From Lytechinus pictus (lineage: Eukaryota; Echinodermata; Echinoidea; Temnopleuroida; Toxopneustidae), in contig NC_087247.1 of NCBI RefSeq assembly GCF_037042905.1, positions 61,775,920-61,839,919 on the forward strand: 64,000 nt of DNA. The letters are read 5' to 3'. Below are positions 38,701 to 48,779 of the stretch, one piece after another. The stretch's first letter is position 1; each line of letters begins with the position of its first letter. Made by a program: the position numbers and the translations under genes. The notes beneath the pieces are model-generated. The model was not told the origin of the DNA. It saw only the letters and a program-made list of their open reading frames with translations, and searched no databases.

Positions 38701-41700
38701 AGACATACTGCACACAGATTTTGATAGACTGGTGACGGGTTTTACCTCCAATAAGAAGCTGCACATTTTTCAAATTGTGCCGAGTAACAAGGTCCTGTAG
38801 AGAAGGTAACCAGTCATCAGATACTGCTACAACAGTTTCTGCAATCCAAGGCCTACAGAGAAAGCAAATAGTGAAAAATTTAGGGCGACCGCACACCTTA
38901 CGATTGGTCTGCAAATCAATTTAGGAATAAAACGTATTAGAATTTGATGCTAATATTGAAACTTGGAATATCTTACTGTGTATTGTTTGAAATCATCCAA
39001 CACATACCTATATTAAAATCTGTGACTATGCCATCATCCTTCTTAGAATAAAAGCAAATTTAATATCTAATCGTAATGACGTCATAGCAGTCGTATGATT
39101 GGCTACAATTTGAAACTATTTTGGCCTTTACTCCAAAATAAAGGCTTGCAATCTTTCAAAATGGTTATATTAGTATTCTTTCAATTAATTTTAACCTCAC
39201 ATTAAATATGTTCCATTCACATTTTCAGAAAATGAGCAAAATGCGATTTGTTCCAAAATCGGATCACGAACAGGCGTAAGGTGTGCGGTGGCCTTTAGTC
39301 ATACATAATGCTTTTAAGAAGCAGTCATACACTGTCAATGTGTAACAAGTAAAATGCCTCTGGTGCTCTCACCTGCATCATGCGATTCAATATAGCAGCA
39401 GTGCTGACTTTGAAAACTACTATAAAATAATTATTCACAAAAAAAAACATTCACATGATACAAATACTACGTTCATTGACATTTGACCTTGATCATGTGA
39501 CCTAAAACTTGTCAGTGATACTTGATTACCCCTATATCCACATTGTATACACTATATCTATAAACTTTGAAAGTTATGACAGCAATCTAATAAATTACCT
39601 CTCAAATGGCCAAAGTTCAATGACCTTAAATGACATTTGACTTTGGACATGTGACCTGAAACTCACATGAGATGTTCAGTGATACTCGGTGACTCTTATG
39701 TCCAAGTTTTATGAACTAGACCAATATACTTACAGAGTTATGATGGTAATTCAACAAATACCCCCAACATGGCCAAAGTCCATTGACCTTTGACCTTGGT
39801 CATGTGACCTGAAACTCTCACAAGATGTTCAGTGACACTTGGTTACTCTCATGTCCACGTTTTATGAACTAGACCAATACACTTACAGAGATATGATGGT
39901 AATTAAACAAATACATGTACCCCCAACATGGCCAAAGTTCATTGACCTTAAATGACCTTTGACGTTGGTCATGTGACCTGACAGTCAGACAGCAGGTCCC
40001 AAGAGAGTGGCTTCTTTCATCCAAGTGATATTCATGACTTGAGATGTTTTGCATATTTAATGAGCTTGATGCGGACCAAAACACCTCTTTTCATTCGGTC
40101 ATTGCTGCTCTAATTGTGCATCGAATTTCATGAATTTGGTATCAATATCATTGTAAAGAAAAATAATCATTCTTTCAGGTCATGTGTTAGAATTTACTAA
40201 AAGATTTTGTAATATAGGTTAAAATTTTGATCTAAAATATGCTACAAAATAATTATTTTCACCTGACAAAAGCTGCTATTTTCACACTTTATTTTTGTTT
40301 GAGCCCAAATGATTTTTAGATCATGATAAAGCTGAATATGTATGCTTTAAAATGGTTTAGGTTTCAAAATAAGAATTGGTTTAATCAGGTCAAGATCACA
40401 CTTTTCATTGGCCAAGTACATAAAGCAGCTTGAAAACAAGAATACTGCACTCTGATTGGTCAAAGAGACCACACACTGGCAAATTTCAACGGTTCCAGTG
40501 CCTGGGTTCATCCAGCCAATCAGAACTCTGGATTTCATGCAAGTACAAAATTTCAGAAATCTCGTCTTGTACCTTGGTGGGAAAAGTGTGATCTTGACCC
40601 AAATAAAAGGTGCCGCATATCAAGAGTGGCATTGTGAGAAAGTACAGAAGTTCAGCTTTATGGTGATATAGATATAATTGAGGCTCAAAATAAAAAGTTT
40701 TGCACAATTTGCAAAAGAAACCAGAGGAAGAAAATTCAGTTTTGAGGCACATTTTCAGGCCAGAAATTTACTTATTTAACAAAATATTGTATACAAAATA
40801 AATGACCAATATGAAAGAGTAACATTTACTCTATCTGATGGTGTAATAATATTTAATTTAACTTGAGGTTAAAACAGGTAAATTCTTAGAGAAAGAAAAT
40901 CTCACGAACCACGAGATTTTGCAAGGAGGATTCAGCCATGAGATGATTTGGATGAATCTGGCCTTTTTGCTCATTAGCATAGGGACCTGTGGTCTGACTG
41001 CTGATATTCGCACAGGATGTTCAGTGATACTTGATTACTCTTATGTCTAAGTTATATGAACTAGACCAATAAACTTTCAAAGTTAATGATGGTAATTCAA
41101 CATAACCCCAACTTGGCCAAAGTTCATTGACCTTTGACCTTGGTCATGTGACCTGAAATGCGCACAAGATGTTCAGTGATACTTGATGTCCAAGTTTTAT
41201 GAATTAGACCAATAAACTTTTAAAGTTATGATGGTAATTCAATAAATACCCCCAATTTGGCCAAAGTTCATTGACCCTAAATGACCTTTGAACTTGATCA
41301 TGTGACCTGAAACTTGCACAGGATGTTCAGTGATACTTGATTACTCTTTATGTCCAAGTTCCATGAATCAGTTTCATAAACTTTCAAAGTTATGATGGTA
41401 ATGCAACATATACCCCCAATTTGGGCAAAGTTCATTGACCCTAAACAGGGTGCTACATAACTTTTTAGAAGCACTGGCCCGGTTGGGCAAGTAAATTTTT
41501 AAATCGTTGGAATATACTTGCCCAAAAATCAAATTCACTTGCCTGAAAAAATCCTTGATAAACCATTGACCCTTTTCTCTCTTTTGACATGAAATGATCT
41601 ACCTTTTTATTGCATTTCTTTTTCCAAAGTGTTTTTATTTTGCCTGCCATGACCAAAATTAATTTTGGTCATTCTACTGTGAGAATTTTGCTTGCCCAAT

Positions 41701-44700
41701 TCGGGCAAGTTGTTTTGATCTTTACTTCAAAACACTTGCCCAACTCTAACTTTTACTTGCCCTGGGCAATCAGGCAAGTGCTTATGTAGCACCCTGCCCT
41801 AAATGACCTTTGACCTTGGTCATGTGACGTGAAACTCAAGCAGGATGTTCAGTAATACTTGATTAACCTTATGTCCAAGTTTCATGAACTAGGTCAATAT
41901 ATAAGTTATCCTGTCATTTCAAAAACTTAACCTTCGGTTAAGATTTGGTGTTGATGCCGCCGCCGTAGCGGCACCTAGTCTCACACTGCTATGGAGGTGA
42001 GACAAAAATAGTATGTGTGGCTCGAATTCACAAAGGTGGTTTTGAAAACCCACTGTTGAGTCCATGGTTTATGCAGATTTCTTGTATAAATTAGGCTTAT
42101 TTTACCGCGTATATGAAAAATATGTCCAACGCTGATGTGCGCTTTCATCACAGTGTGCCAAATTGACTGGTTATCCACGCTAATTTATTCATGAGTCCAC
42201 TGTTTTGAATAAATGAATCCACTCTTCAAAGGACTCATGAATAAAATAGCATATCTAACCATGGCAACAGGCATCAATTTGGCGCACTGTGACAAAAGCG
42301 CGCATCAGCACTGGACATTTTTTATACACGCACCCGATACGTGCTAAATTAAGCGTAATTTATACAGGAAATCTGCATAAACCATGGATTAAACCATGGG
42401 TTTTCAAAATCACTTTTGTGAATTCGGGCCAATGAGACTATCGTAATCCTTGTTAATCTGCACAATTTGCAAAGTGCGCAAGTAAGCCAAACTCTAGATA
42501 CTGTGGTGCTCAAAATTCAGTGAAACCCACTAGAAAATGAATATATTTAGAGAGTTCAAGTTCTGCCATGTTTTAGATATTTAATTGTGAACTTCACAAT
42601 TTCTTTGGGCAAGCCTAACATTGTAGTCAGAATTGGCAATTTTTTTCATTTAAAAAAAAAATAATTGGATTTATTTTATCTAAATCAGATTTTTTCCGTT
42701 TAAATTGGATTTTTTTTTAACAAAATTTTTTAAAACAAAGCGCACACCAAAAATATAATCATTTACACTGACATACATGTAAATTTCAAAATCATATATT
42801 TAACTACTAAAATTATTCTTAGCTTTCTATTTCATAATTAATTCAAGTCAAAATAAAATTTATAGAAAATATTAACGTCATGAAGTTGGTGTTACTATTA
42901 TTCTTAACATGAAATAAGGATCAGTTTCTTTGGAAGAATTACATGACTGAGACTCACATTCTCCAAAGAGAAACACGCAAATCGCGCGGTTTGCGCGCTG
43001 GCGTCAAGCGAAAGACAATGAAATCAAGATGCAGGGCGACTTAAACACGGTGGCAAGTTCTTCCTGTCTTTTCATAAAATTTTTCTTGTTTTTTGAATGA
43101 ATTCTTGTTTAGAAATGAAATCAATATCGTAGAAATGTCGGAAATGAAGTTGTATCCCATGTACATGATTTTTAGGGCTAGATCTTTTACTTTTAGAAGT
43201 AGAAATCTCGGGGGGGGGGGGGGGGAAGTTTCAGGTTTTTGGGCGGTGTCATGTACATGTATGGGAAGCAATTCCAGGACCGGAGCCTACGTATAGTTAA
43301 CCCAGGGAGCTCCGGCCCGCTGCGCGGGCCGGAGCCCAGGGGCTTACCGTGTATTTGACCATACTCACGGGACTAGGGTGATTTATGGTCTAAATATTTC
43401 TCCAAATGAATTGTGAAAACAGAAATTATGCACTTACCACGATTATATGGATGAAGGTCTAACGAGTGGCAGTTTCCTGATTTCAAGGCACAGACTGGAA
43501 CTTCAAAAAAACGAAAAGTTCTCTCCTTCTACCCCCGTCTCGATCGGCCATTTTTGTTATGAATCGTAACAAAATGGCCGATCGAGACTGGGGTAGAAGG
43601 AGAGAACTTTTCGTTTTTTTGAAGTTCCAGTCTGTGCCTCGTTGTCAGGAATCTGCCACTCGTTAGACCTTCATCCATATAATCGTGGTAAGTGCATAAT
43701 TTCTGTTTTCACAATTCATTTGGAGAAATATTTAGACCATAAATCACGCTAGTCCTGTGAGTATGGTCAAATACACGGTAAGCTCCTGGGCTCCCGCCCG
43801 CTCCCTGGGTTAACGTATAGTAGACTGATTTGGCCTTATCGTGAAATAAGTCCCCTCTCTTCTCGTGTGTGTGTGCGCTCGTTGTGTACAACTACAAAGA
43901 CAAGTCAAGACAATGGGAGAGGAAAGAAGTCACCGCCGCTGACGAAATAAACGGCAGTGAATCAAGTGGTGACTTAAACCACAATAATGCCACTGATTTT
44001 TACTCTCCAGGACTCAGGAGCCTCCAGGCTAAGTTAGACCAGTCGTGAATCAACATTCATGACCAGGCTTGTTCACGACATTCCCACGGTCTACGCCCAG
44101 CCTTGGAGCGGTGCCGATACCAGACTCTTCATCATCCGTCAGCGGAGAGTTACGGGTGGATTTCAGAAGCATGTCCGATTCAACTTAACCGTACGTTAAC
44201 GTAAGTCTGGTATAGACCTTATCGCAAATAGATTCACGCAAAGGATCATGGGATCGCAAAGGGAGCAATAGCGCCGCTGTTGTCTGGATGCGACCATGCG
44301 AGCGCAAGCAGCCGACAATAAAGTGTACGATTTCCATAGTGTATCAAAATACGATCGACGCCCGCAGCCAACATTTTGCTAACTTCCAGTAAACGCCTCG
44401 TCATATTTGTTCCAGAGTCTAGCATCACTCTTCTTCTTAATCATGGGTGGCAGAGATAGATGTGCTGTCTATAGCTGCAAGAATTACCACAGATTTTATG
44501 AAGACAAGTGCAATTTTCTTTCATTTTCGCACTGTCTGTGCGTATTTTGAGCTGTGCAGCTGCTGTGCAAATCGTGCTTGTATATATGCACGGACAGCGG
44601 GCATGCACTCTCGGCCCAGGGGTACGTCGGCGAGGCAGTGGAGGAAACTGGTCCCGGAATTCCAAGCAATAATAAAATGATGATCAATAAAACAAACTCT

Positions 44701-46925
44701 GCAGTAGATTTGATTACTTTATTCTAGTTATATATTTTTGTAATATCAATCGATCAATCAGTCAAGAATACACGTTTTATAAATAATTATCTCAATCATG
44801 ATTTTATTCAGAGTAGGCCTATAAACCGAGCTGTGTTTTCTTTTTCTCTCCACAGATAGGCTACATAATATTATTGCATATTATTCAGGATCGTGGTCGG
44901 ACATTCTGAAGTTTTATTAGTGGCATGCATAGACAAAATAATGAATGAAATAGAAAAAAATGAGAATAGATAAAAGTATATTGAGAGAAAAATAAGCTAA
45001 AAAAAGAAATTAATGAGGAAGGTGATCTGTAAGAGAAGTGACTGAATGCGATGAAATTAATTGAAGATGTAAATGTTGAAATAAGATTTTTTATCAAAAG
45101 AATGGAATATATACCATTTATATGAATTAAATATCCATCTGCTAAGTCTCAGACAAAATAAAATTACAGAGAGGTTGGAGGGATAGGGCCTATACGGGAT
45201 CATAAAATGTTTTAAATACAGGATTACAGGAATACAGGGATATTCTGCATGTGATGTCATAGGCCTATTATTTCATATGTCCTTAATATTATGTATGTAT
45301 ATCCCGGGGGGGCCACTTACATTGACGAGTGGATACCATGCGCGACCAAAAAAACACGTAAAAAGGATGTCTTTTTCACGATAGGGCACGTTACGTACGT
45401 AACGTGATAAGGGTGTCAAAAACACAAAAATAATGAAAAAAGGGTGTCTATTTCGCTAGGGCAATTACGTGTTTAGGGTCGAATTTGCGGGGATGATAAA
45501 ACAAAATTAAAATGTTTTATAAAGGATGTCTTTTTTGCCCCAACACTTCGTGTTTAGAGTCCAATTTGCGCGAGGTGTAGAAGGTGGGGTTGTACTAAAC
45601 CAAATAAGGTAAAGCCGACGACCGAAGGACCCGTAACAATAAAACATTCCTGTACTTGTTTAGGGGTTCATTTCAGGGAATATTTGCCAAGAGTATCGTT
45701 TTGTTTCCAATACTTGTTAAGGGTAGGGTTTCACACGCCAATACTTGTTAAGAGGTGCATTTTCAGAATATGGAAATTACGTGTTTAGGGTGCTTTTCGA
45801 GACCCCATGGTCGCGCATGGTATCCACTCGTGAATGGAAGTGGCCCCCCCGGGATGTATATATATACACTAGCTTATTTTTTGTCTCATGCATCCCCTAT
45901 ATAGAACTTGTATGATCAAACTAAACAGCCCGAGTTGCAAAAAAGGACTATATTTCCCCCAAAATAACAAAAAACTAGCTGAATTTATATGGAGATATAA
46001 TCTACATTATGATTCTCATGAATATTCTGTAATGGAAAAATATGCTATCTAATTCGGATCGCCGACGTGCTCTTTTCTAAAGTCGTTCGGCATTGACCCG
46101 CAATCACCGTCTCACTTTTCCCACAAAATCTTCCCAAGTTTAGCCCACAGAAAACTTCGAAAATACGGTGAGTATTGAGTTCATACTTTCACTGGGCGAT
46201 CATGATACAAAGATTGTTCTATAAATCCACATTCAAGTATCCAAAATAATTTAAATACGAAGAAATCAGACTTTAAAAAAGCCTGGATTTTGAGTGACAC
46301 TACACAAAACATATGGCGTTGTATGGCTTCCCGAAAGCCGATTCCGCGTTTGCCCCCTTTCGCATCCCGTAATCCTCTGCGATGACAGACGCCCTCACGC
46401 GACAAACGCTATTTGCGATAAGGTCTAGTATTATTAAGACTAAGAATAGATTAAGAATTAGTTAATCACTTAATGTTAATTGACATGTTATACCGAGGTT
46501 GTTTTACCTGACTGCTAAGAAAGCACGAATGCCTGTGAGCAAGCAACCAGGGGACCAACGGCCTCTCCGAGGGACCTGGTAATGAGGATAAATGCCTTAC
46601 CAAAGCCAAAGGGCACTAGCGCACCACTTGGGAATCGAACCCGGGTCACCAGAATCCGAAACCCCCGCTCTACCGCCTGGCTTATCTGCTTATCAGCTAT
46701 CGCGCCTCTCGATAAGTTAGTAGAGTATTAGTACTATTAGTAAGATCTTTCTGAAAACAAACATCAATCAAACAAAAAGTCAATTTCGTTTTAACGTTAC
46801 CTCTGAAAATTCCAGAGTGTGTGAAGAATAAGAGGAAAGCCAGCAATTTCACAAAATTGTTTAGGTGTTTTAAGGCCAGTTCTTTCACCTGTACCGGCAG
46901 CGGGTAATATCGCAATCACTCTCAT
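29754..46925 (-). CDS. CRPPA: CDP-L-ribitol pyrophosphorylase A (ISPD) homologue, eight coding exons
   Basis: CRPPA (ISPD) joins CTP and ribitol-5-phosphate to give CDP-ribitol, the donor for ribitol-phosphate on alpha-dystroglycan. Exons, 5' to 3': 46,801-46,925, 38,576-38,852, 37,573-37,722, 36,264-36,359, 34,903-34,948, 34,436-34,593, 33,013-33,228 and 29,754-29,858. All borders are GT-AG and phases agree (2,0,0,0,1,0,0); 390 residues against about 450 in human, mainly a shorter N-terminus. Residues 7-24 carry the nucleotide-binding motif LPAAGTGERTGLKTPKQF; GGKTRHQSI lies at 77-85; HDAVRPF at 111-117 holds the metal-binding aspartate; TPQAF lies in exon 3; VTYRRDMCAAEQF in exon 5. The C-terminal half is the family's own domain with no bacterial counterpart. 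The start ATG follows a GC-rich leader. Intron 1 is about 8 kb; several introns contain long hairpin-forming elements. The enzyme looks intact. Confidence 0.93.
30136..30955. mobile_element. Tc1/mariner-like non-autonomous element (intron 7 of CRPPA)
   Basis: CAGTGCGTCCCACAAAAAAC at 30,136 is mirrored by the reverse complement ending at 30,955, flanked by TA (or TATA) on both sides. The complementary halves continue about 300 bp inward, with a middle of about 200 bp unique. TA duplication and CAGTG ends fit Tc1/mariner. No transposase remains. Confidence 0.82.
31333..32795. mobile_element. Inverted-repeat element with GGTATTCTGAAA ends (intron 7 of CRPPA)
   Basis: CTAGGGCGGTATTCTGAAA (31,333) is matched by the reverse complement ending at 32,795. 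The word TATTCTG recurs inside both ends (31,391, 31,515, 32,690), together with GCGCTCAATTAG-like words, so the subterminal regions are repeated. No coding and no clear target duplication were found, so its class is open. Confidence 0.65.
33340..33492. mobile_element. Small MITE, ends CCATTGCATAAAAGTTA (intron 6 of CRPPA)
   Basis: A 153-bp element whose ends CCATTGCATAAAAGTTA and TAACTTTTATGCAATGG are inverted repeats; GGTCCTGG occurs on both flanks (33,332-33,339 and 33,493-33,500), an 8-bp duplication. The whole element can fold into a hairpin with GGTAAC stems. Confidence 0.8.
35094..35557. repeat. DR1-repeat element, copy 2 (right part only)
   Basis: In CRPPA intron 4. Units with TTGACCTTGGTCATGTGAC and the right end GTCTCGCTCTGCTTATGCAG..GAGACAAAA match copy 1. 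Left part absent. The DR1 motifs here are degenerate. Confidence 0.7.
36795..37366. repeat. 572-bp near-perfect palindrome (intron 3 of CRPPA)
   Basis: Arms of 278 bp each (36,795-37,072 and 37,089-37,366) with a 16-base spacer. I counted only a few mismatches, for example around 36,894-36,900 against 37,261-37,267. The ends read AATCGCTGATGTGGTTTACG and its complement. A transcript would form a long double-stranded hairpin. No target duplication is clear. Open frames in the arms are mirror images and not genes. Confidence 0.88.
39982..41000. mobile_element. Inverted-repeat element, ends CAGTCAGAC..CAGGTCCC
   Basis: 19-bp terminal repeats (CAGTCAGACAGCAGGTCCC against CAGTCAGACCACAGGTCCC) enclose about 1 kb. 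CTGA flanks both sides (39,978-39,981; 41,001-41,004) and the DR1 repeat resumes directly after. AT-rich inside, with partial self-complementarity (AAGATCACACTTTTC near 40,391 against GAAAAGTGTGATCTT near 40,581). No transposase. Confidence 0.7.
41446..41796. mobile_element. hAT-like MITE, ends CAGGGTGCTACATAA
   Basis: 351 bp with inverted ends CAGGGTGCTACATAA and TTATGTAGCACCCTG, flanked by CCCTAAA (41,439-41,445 and 41,797-41,803). The inside repeats CTTGCCC/GGGCAAG words, also seen in the larger element at 62,095-63,380. Confidence 0.8.
42019..42430. mobile_element. Palindromic MITE, ends GGCYCGAATTCACAAA
   Basis: GGCTCGAATTCACAAAGGTG (42,019) pairs with the sequence ending GTGAATTCGGGCC (42,430). 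Inner pairs include AACCCA/TGGGTT, CATGGTTTATGCAGATTTC and the central ATGAGTCC/GGACTCAT, so almost the whole 412 bp can fold. No target duplication recognised. Confidence 0.75.
43298..43812. mobile_element. Mutator-like foldback element with 9-bp TSD (intron 1 of CRPPA)
   Basis: A 515-bp palindrome from TAACCCAGGGAGC to GCTCCCTGGGTTA, bounded by perfect 9-bp duplications ACGTATAGT (43,289-43,297 and 43,813-43,821). Arms are about 250 bp with a short loop near 43,553. 9-bp duplications with long inverted repeats are typical of Mutator-like elements. A related end starts at 56,711 and an internal part at about 58,285-58,365. Confidence 0.85.
44443..44550 (+). pseudogene. THAP-like zinc-finger N-terminus (35 codons)
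   Basis: The frame starts MGGRDRCAVYSCKN and continues to a stop at 44,548. The C-x4-C spacing right after the initiator methionine and the RCAVYSC pattern match the beginning of THAP-type C2CH fingers, which are DNA-binding domains of several transposases. The later Cys-His pair is not found in frame, so it is either the first exon of a spliced frame or a truncated relic. It lies 230 bp inside the left end of the 44,213-46,427 element, which supports a transposase origin. Similarity is short, so this is tentative. Confidence 0.4.
45303..45853. mobile_element. CCCGGG-ended element, complete copy 2
   Basis: Flanked by perfect 8-bp duplications ATGTATAT (45,295-45,302 and 45,854-45,861). Contains the 20-bp perfect palindrome CACGTTACGTACGTAACGTG at 45,387-45,406 and repeated AATACTTGTTAAG words. 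Nested in the THAP-type transposon. Confidence 0.87.
46500..46712 (-). mobile_element. tRNA-derived SINE (intron 1 of CRPPA)
   Basis: On the minus strand a tRNA-like head has the B box GGGTTCGATTCCC (46,630-46,642) and an A-box-like segment near 46,670-46,690. The body includes CCAGGTCCCTCGGAGAGGCC. It continues past the tRNA-like part, so it is not a functional tRNA gene. Confidence 0.65.
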
Positions 46926-47967
46926 TGTTACGCCGCGGGGCCTGGATGAGCCTAGCCTAGCCTCGATCAGTGCAGCCGGCCTATAGCCGCGACGGCGTCG
47001 CCCGATCGGTTAGCTCGCCTTGGCACTGAGCTGCTCTAAATGAAAAGTCGCAGCGCTAGCGTTGAAGGCATGAGATTGAAGGTAGCATATTATTTTTCTT
47101 CCTTTTCCATTCACTTTACCAATTTGAGGCATACCGGCATCCAAATTAGTATACTAGTAAATATGATATTATTTTCTGAATATTACCGGTATGTCAAAAT
47201 CTATCACAAAATTTGATTTTTGTACAATTAAAATGTCGACATTTTTGCTCGCTGGCAACTTTTGATAAAATTTGCCAAATACGTCATTTCTGGCCCCCTC
47301 AAAATTGTTGGCTGATAACGCTACTGTCTGTTTGGAGAAATTGTAAGTTGAACCCATACTAGGGAGAACCCGAGTTCATCTTTTGACGACAACGTACAAC
47401 GAGGGGCGATGGGATGTCCAGCTCTACGTCACTCTCAATGGGACAGTTCGCGATGAATATTCATTAGATCGTGGTCGTGTGCATGAGGGTGTGTGTGTGT
47501 GTGTGTGTGTGTGTACAATACCGAGTGTAAATAACCAAAGAGAGTTTTCAAATGGTGTGTGTGTATAAAACAACGTAGTCGTAGGAGTTTATTTAACAGA
47601 GAATGAGTAGTATAGTGTAGAAAATAAAAGTGTACAATGAAGTTTTACAGAAGAGGAAATAATATGAATATATGGAGGACAATGCAAGATGAGATGAGGC
47701 AAGTGAACAATGAGGTTTTACAAAAGAGGAAATAATACAAATATATATGGAGGACAATGTAAAATGAGATGAGGCAAGTGTGCAGTGAGGTATTTTCAAA
47801 AGAGGAGATAATACAAATATATATGGAGGACATTGTAAGATGAGATGAGACAAGTGTGCAGTGATTTTTTTTCAATTAATGGTGTAGAATTAATTGTAAT
47901 ACAAATATATGGAAAGGCAAGTGGAGGTGAGGCAAGTGTACAGGATTTTGACAAGAACTGTAGTTAA

Positions 47968-48539
47968 AGGGATGGTCCGGGCTGAAAATATTTATATCTT
48001 AATACACAGAATAGAATTCACTGAGTAAAATGCCGAAAATTTCATCAAAATCGGATAACAAAAAGTAAAGTTATTGAAGTTTAAACTTTAGCAATAGTTT
48101 GTGAAAACAGTCGTCATGAATATTCATTAGGTGGGCTGATGATGTCACATCTCCACTTTCCGTTTTCTTATGTTATTACATAAAATCACATTTTTTTTTC
48201 ATACTTGTGTGAATAATATGTCTCCATTATAATGAAATAAGTTGCAGCAATAAATATCTAATGCATATAAGTTGTCAATCCAATTTTTCTAGTTCTTGGA
48301 GGAAAAATTTAAATAAACCTAATTTCATATAATAAAATACAAAAGAACAAGTGGGGATGTGACATCATCAGCCCACCTAATGAATATTCATGACGACTGT
48401 TTTCACAAAATATTGCTAAACTTTAAAATTCAATAACTTTGTTATTTGTTGTCCGATTTTGATGAATTTTTCGGCATTTTGCTCACTGAATTCTATTCTG
48501 TTTATTAAGCTATAAATACTTTCAGCTCGGACCATCCCT
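47968..48539. mobile_element. piggyBac-like TTAA element, AGGGATGGTCC family, copy 2
   Basis: AGGGATGGTCCGGGCTGAAA at the left is mirrored at the right, with TTAA at 47,964-47,967 and 48,540-48,543. 572 bp, same layout as copy 1 at 17,759, including long complementary arms. Directly after it (48,545-48,760) is a related fragment with AAAATTTCATCAAAATCGG. Confidence 0.85.
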
Positions 48540-48779
48540 TTAAAGCCGAAGGACAGGTCCGCCCATACAGAAAGTTGATTTGAATAAAAAGAGACAAATC
48601 CAACAAGCATAACACTGAAAATTTCATCAAAATCGGATGTAAAATGACATGTATGACATTTTAAAGTTTCACTTACTTTCACAAAAAACTGTTATATTCA
48701 CATCCGTGTCGGTATGCAAATGAGGAGACTAATGATATCACTCACTCACTATTTCTTTTGTATTTAGTTATAAACAAGT

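Larger units (their letters stand above)
39342..42007. repeat. DR1-repeat element, copy 3 (with two nested elements)
   Basis: In CRPPA intron 1. Left end with GCTCTCACCTGCATCATGCG and right end CTATGGAGGTGAGACAAAAA correspond to copy 1. Perfect TGACCTTTGACCT lies at 39,784, 41,128 and 41,804, with one-mismatch forms near 39,952 and 41,281. Two younger elements are inserted: 39,982-41,000 and 41,446-41,796. Confidence 0.75.
44213..46427. mobile_element. DNA transposon remnant with 19-bp TIRs and a THAP-like coding start
   Basis: Perfect 19-bp ends TAGACCTTATCGCAAATAG (44,213) and its reverse complement (to 46,427), with GTA on both flanks. Subterminal words AAGGATCATGGGATCGCAAA (left) and a similar GAGGATTACGGGATGCGAAA (right, reversed) are conserved. 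It contains the THAP-like frame at 44,443 and a nested CCCGGG element at 45,303-45,853. The rest of a transposase was not found, so it is internally decayed. The superfamily is open: THAP domains occur in P, Kolobok and some Harbinger-like elements. Confidence 0.7.
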
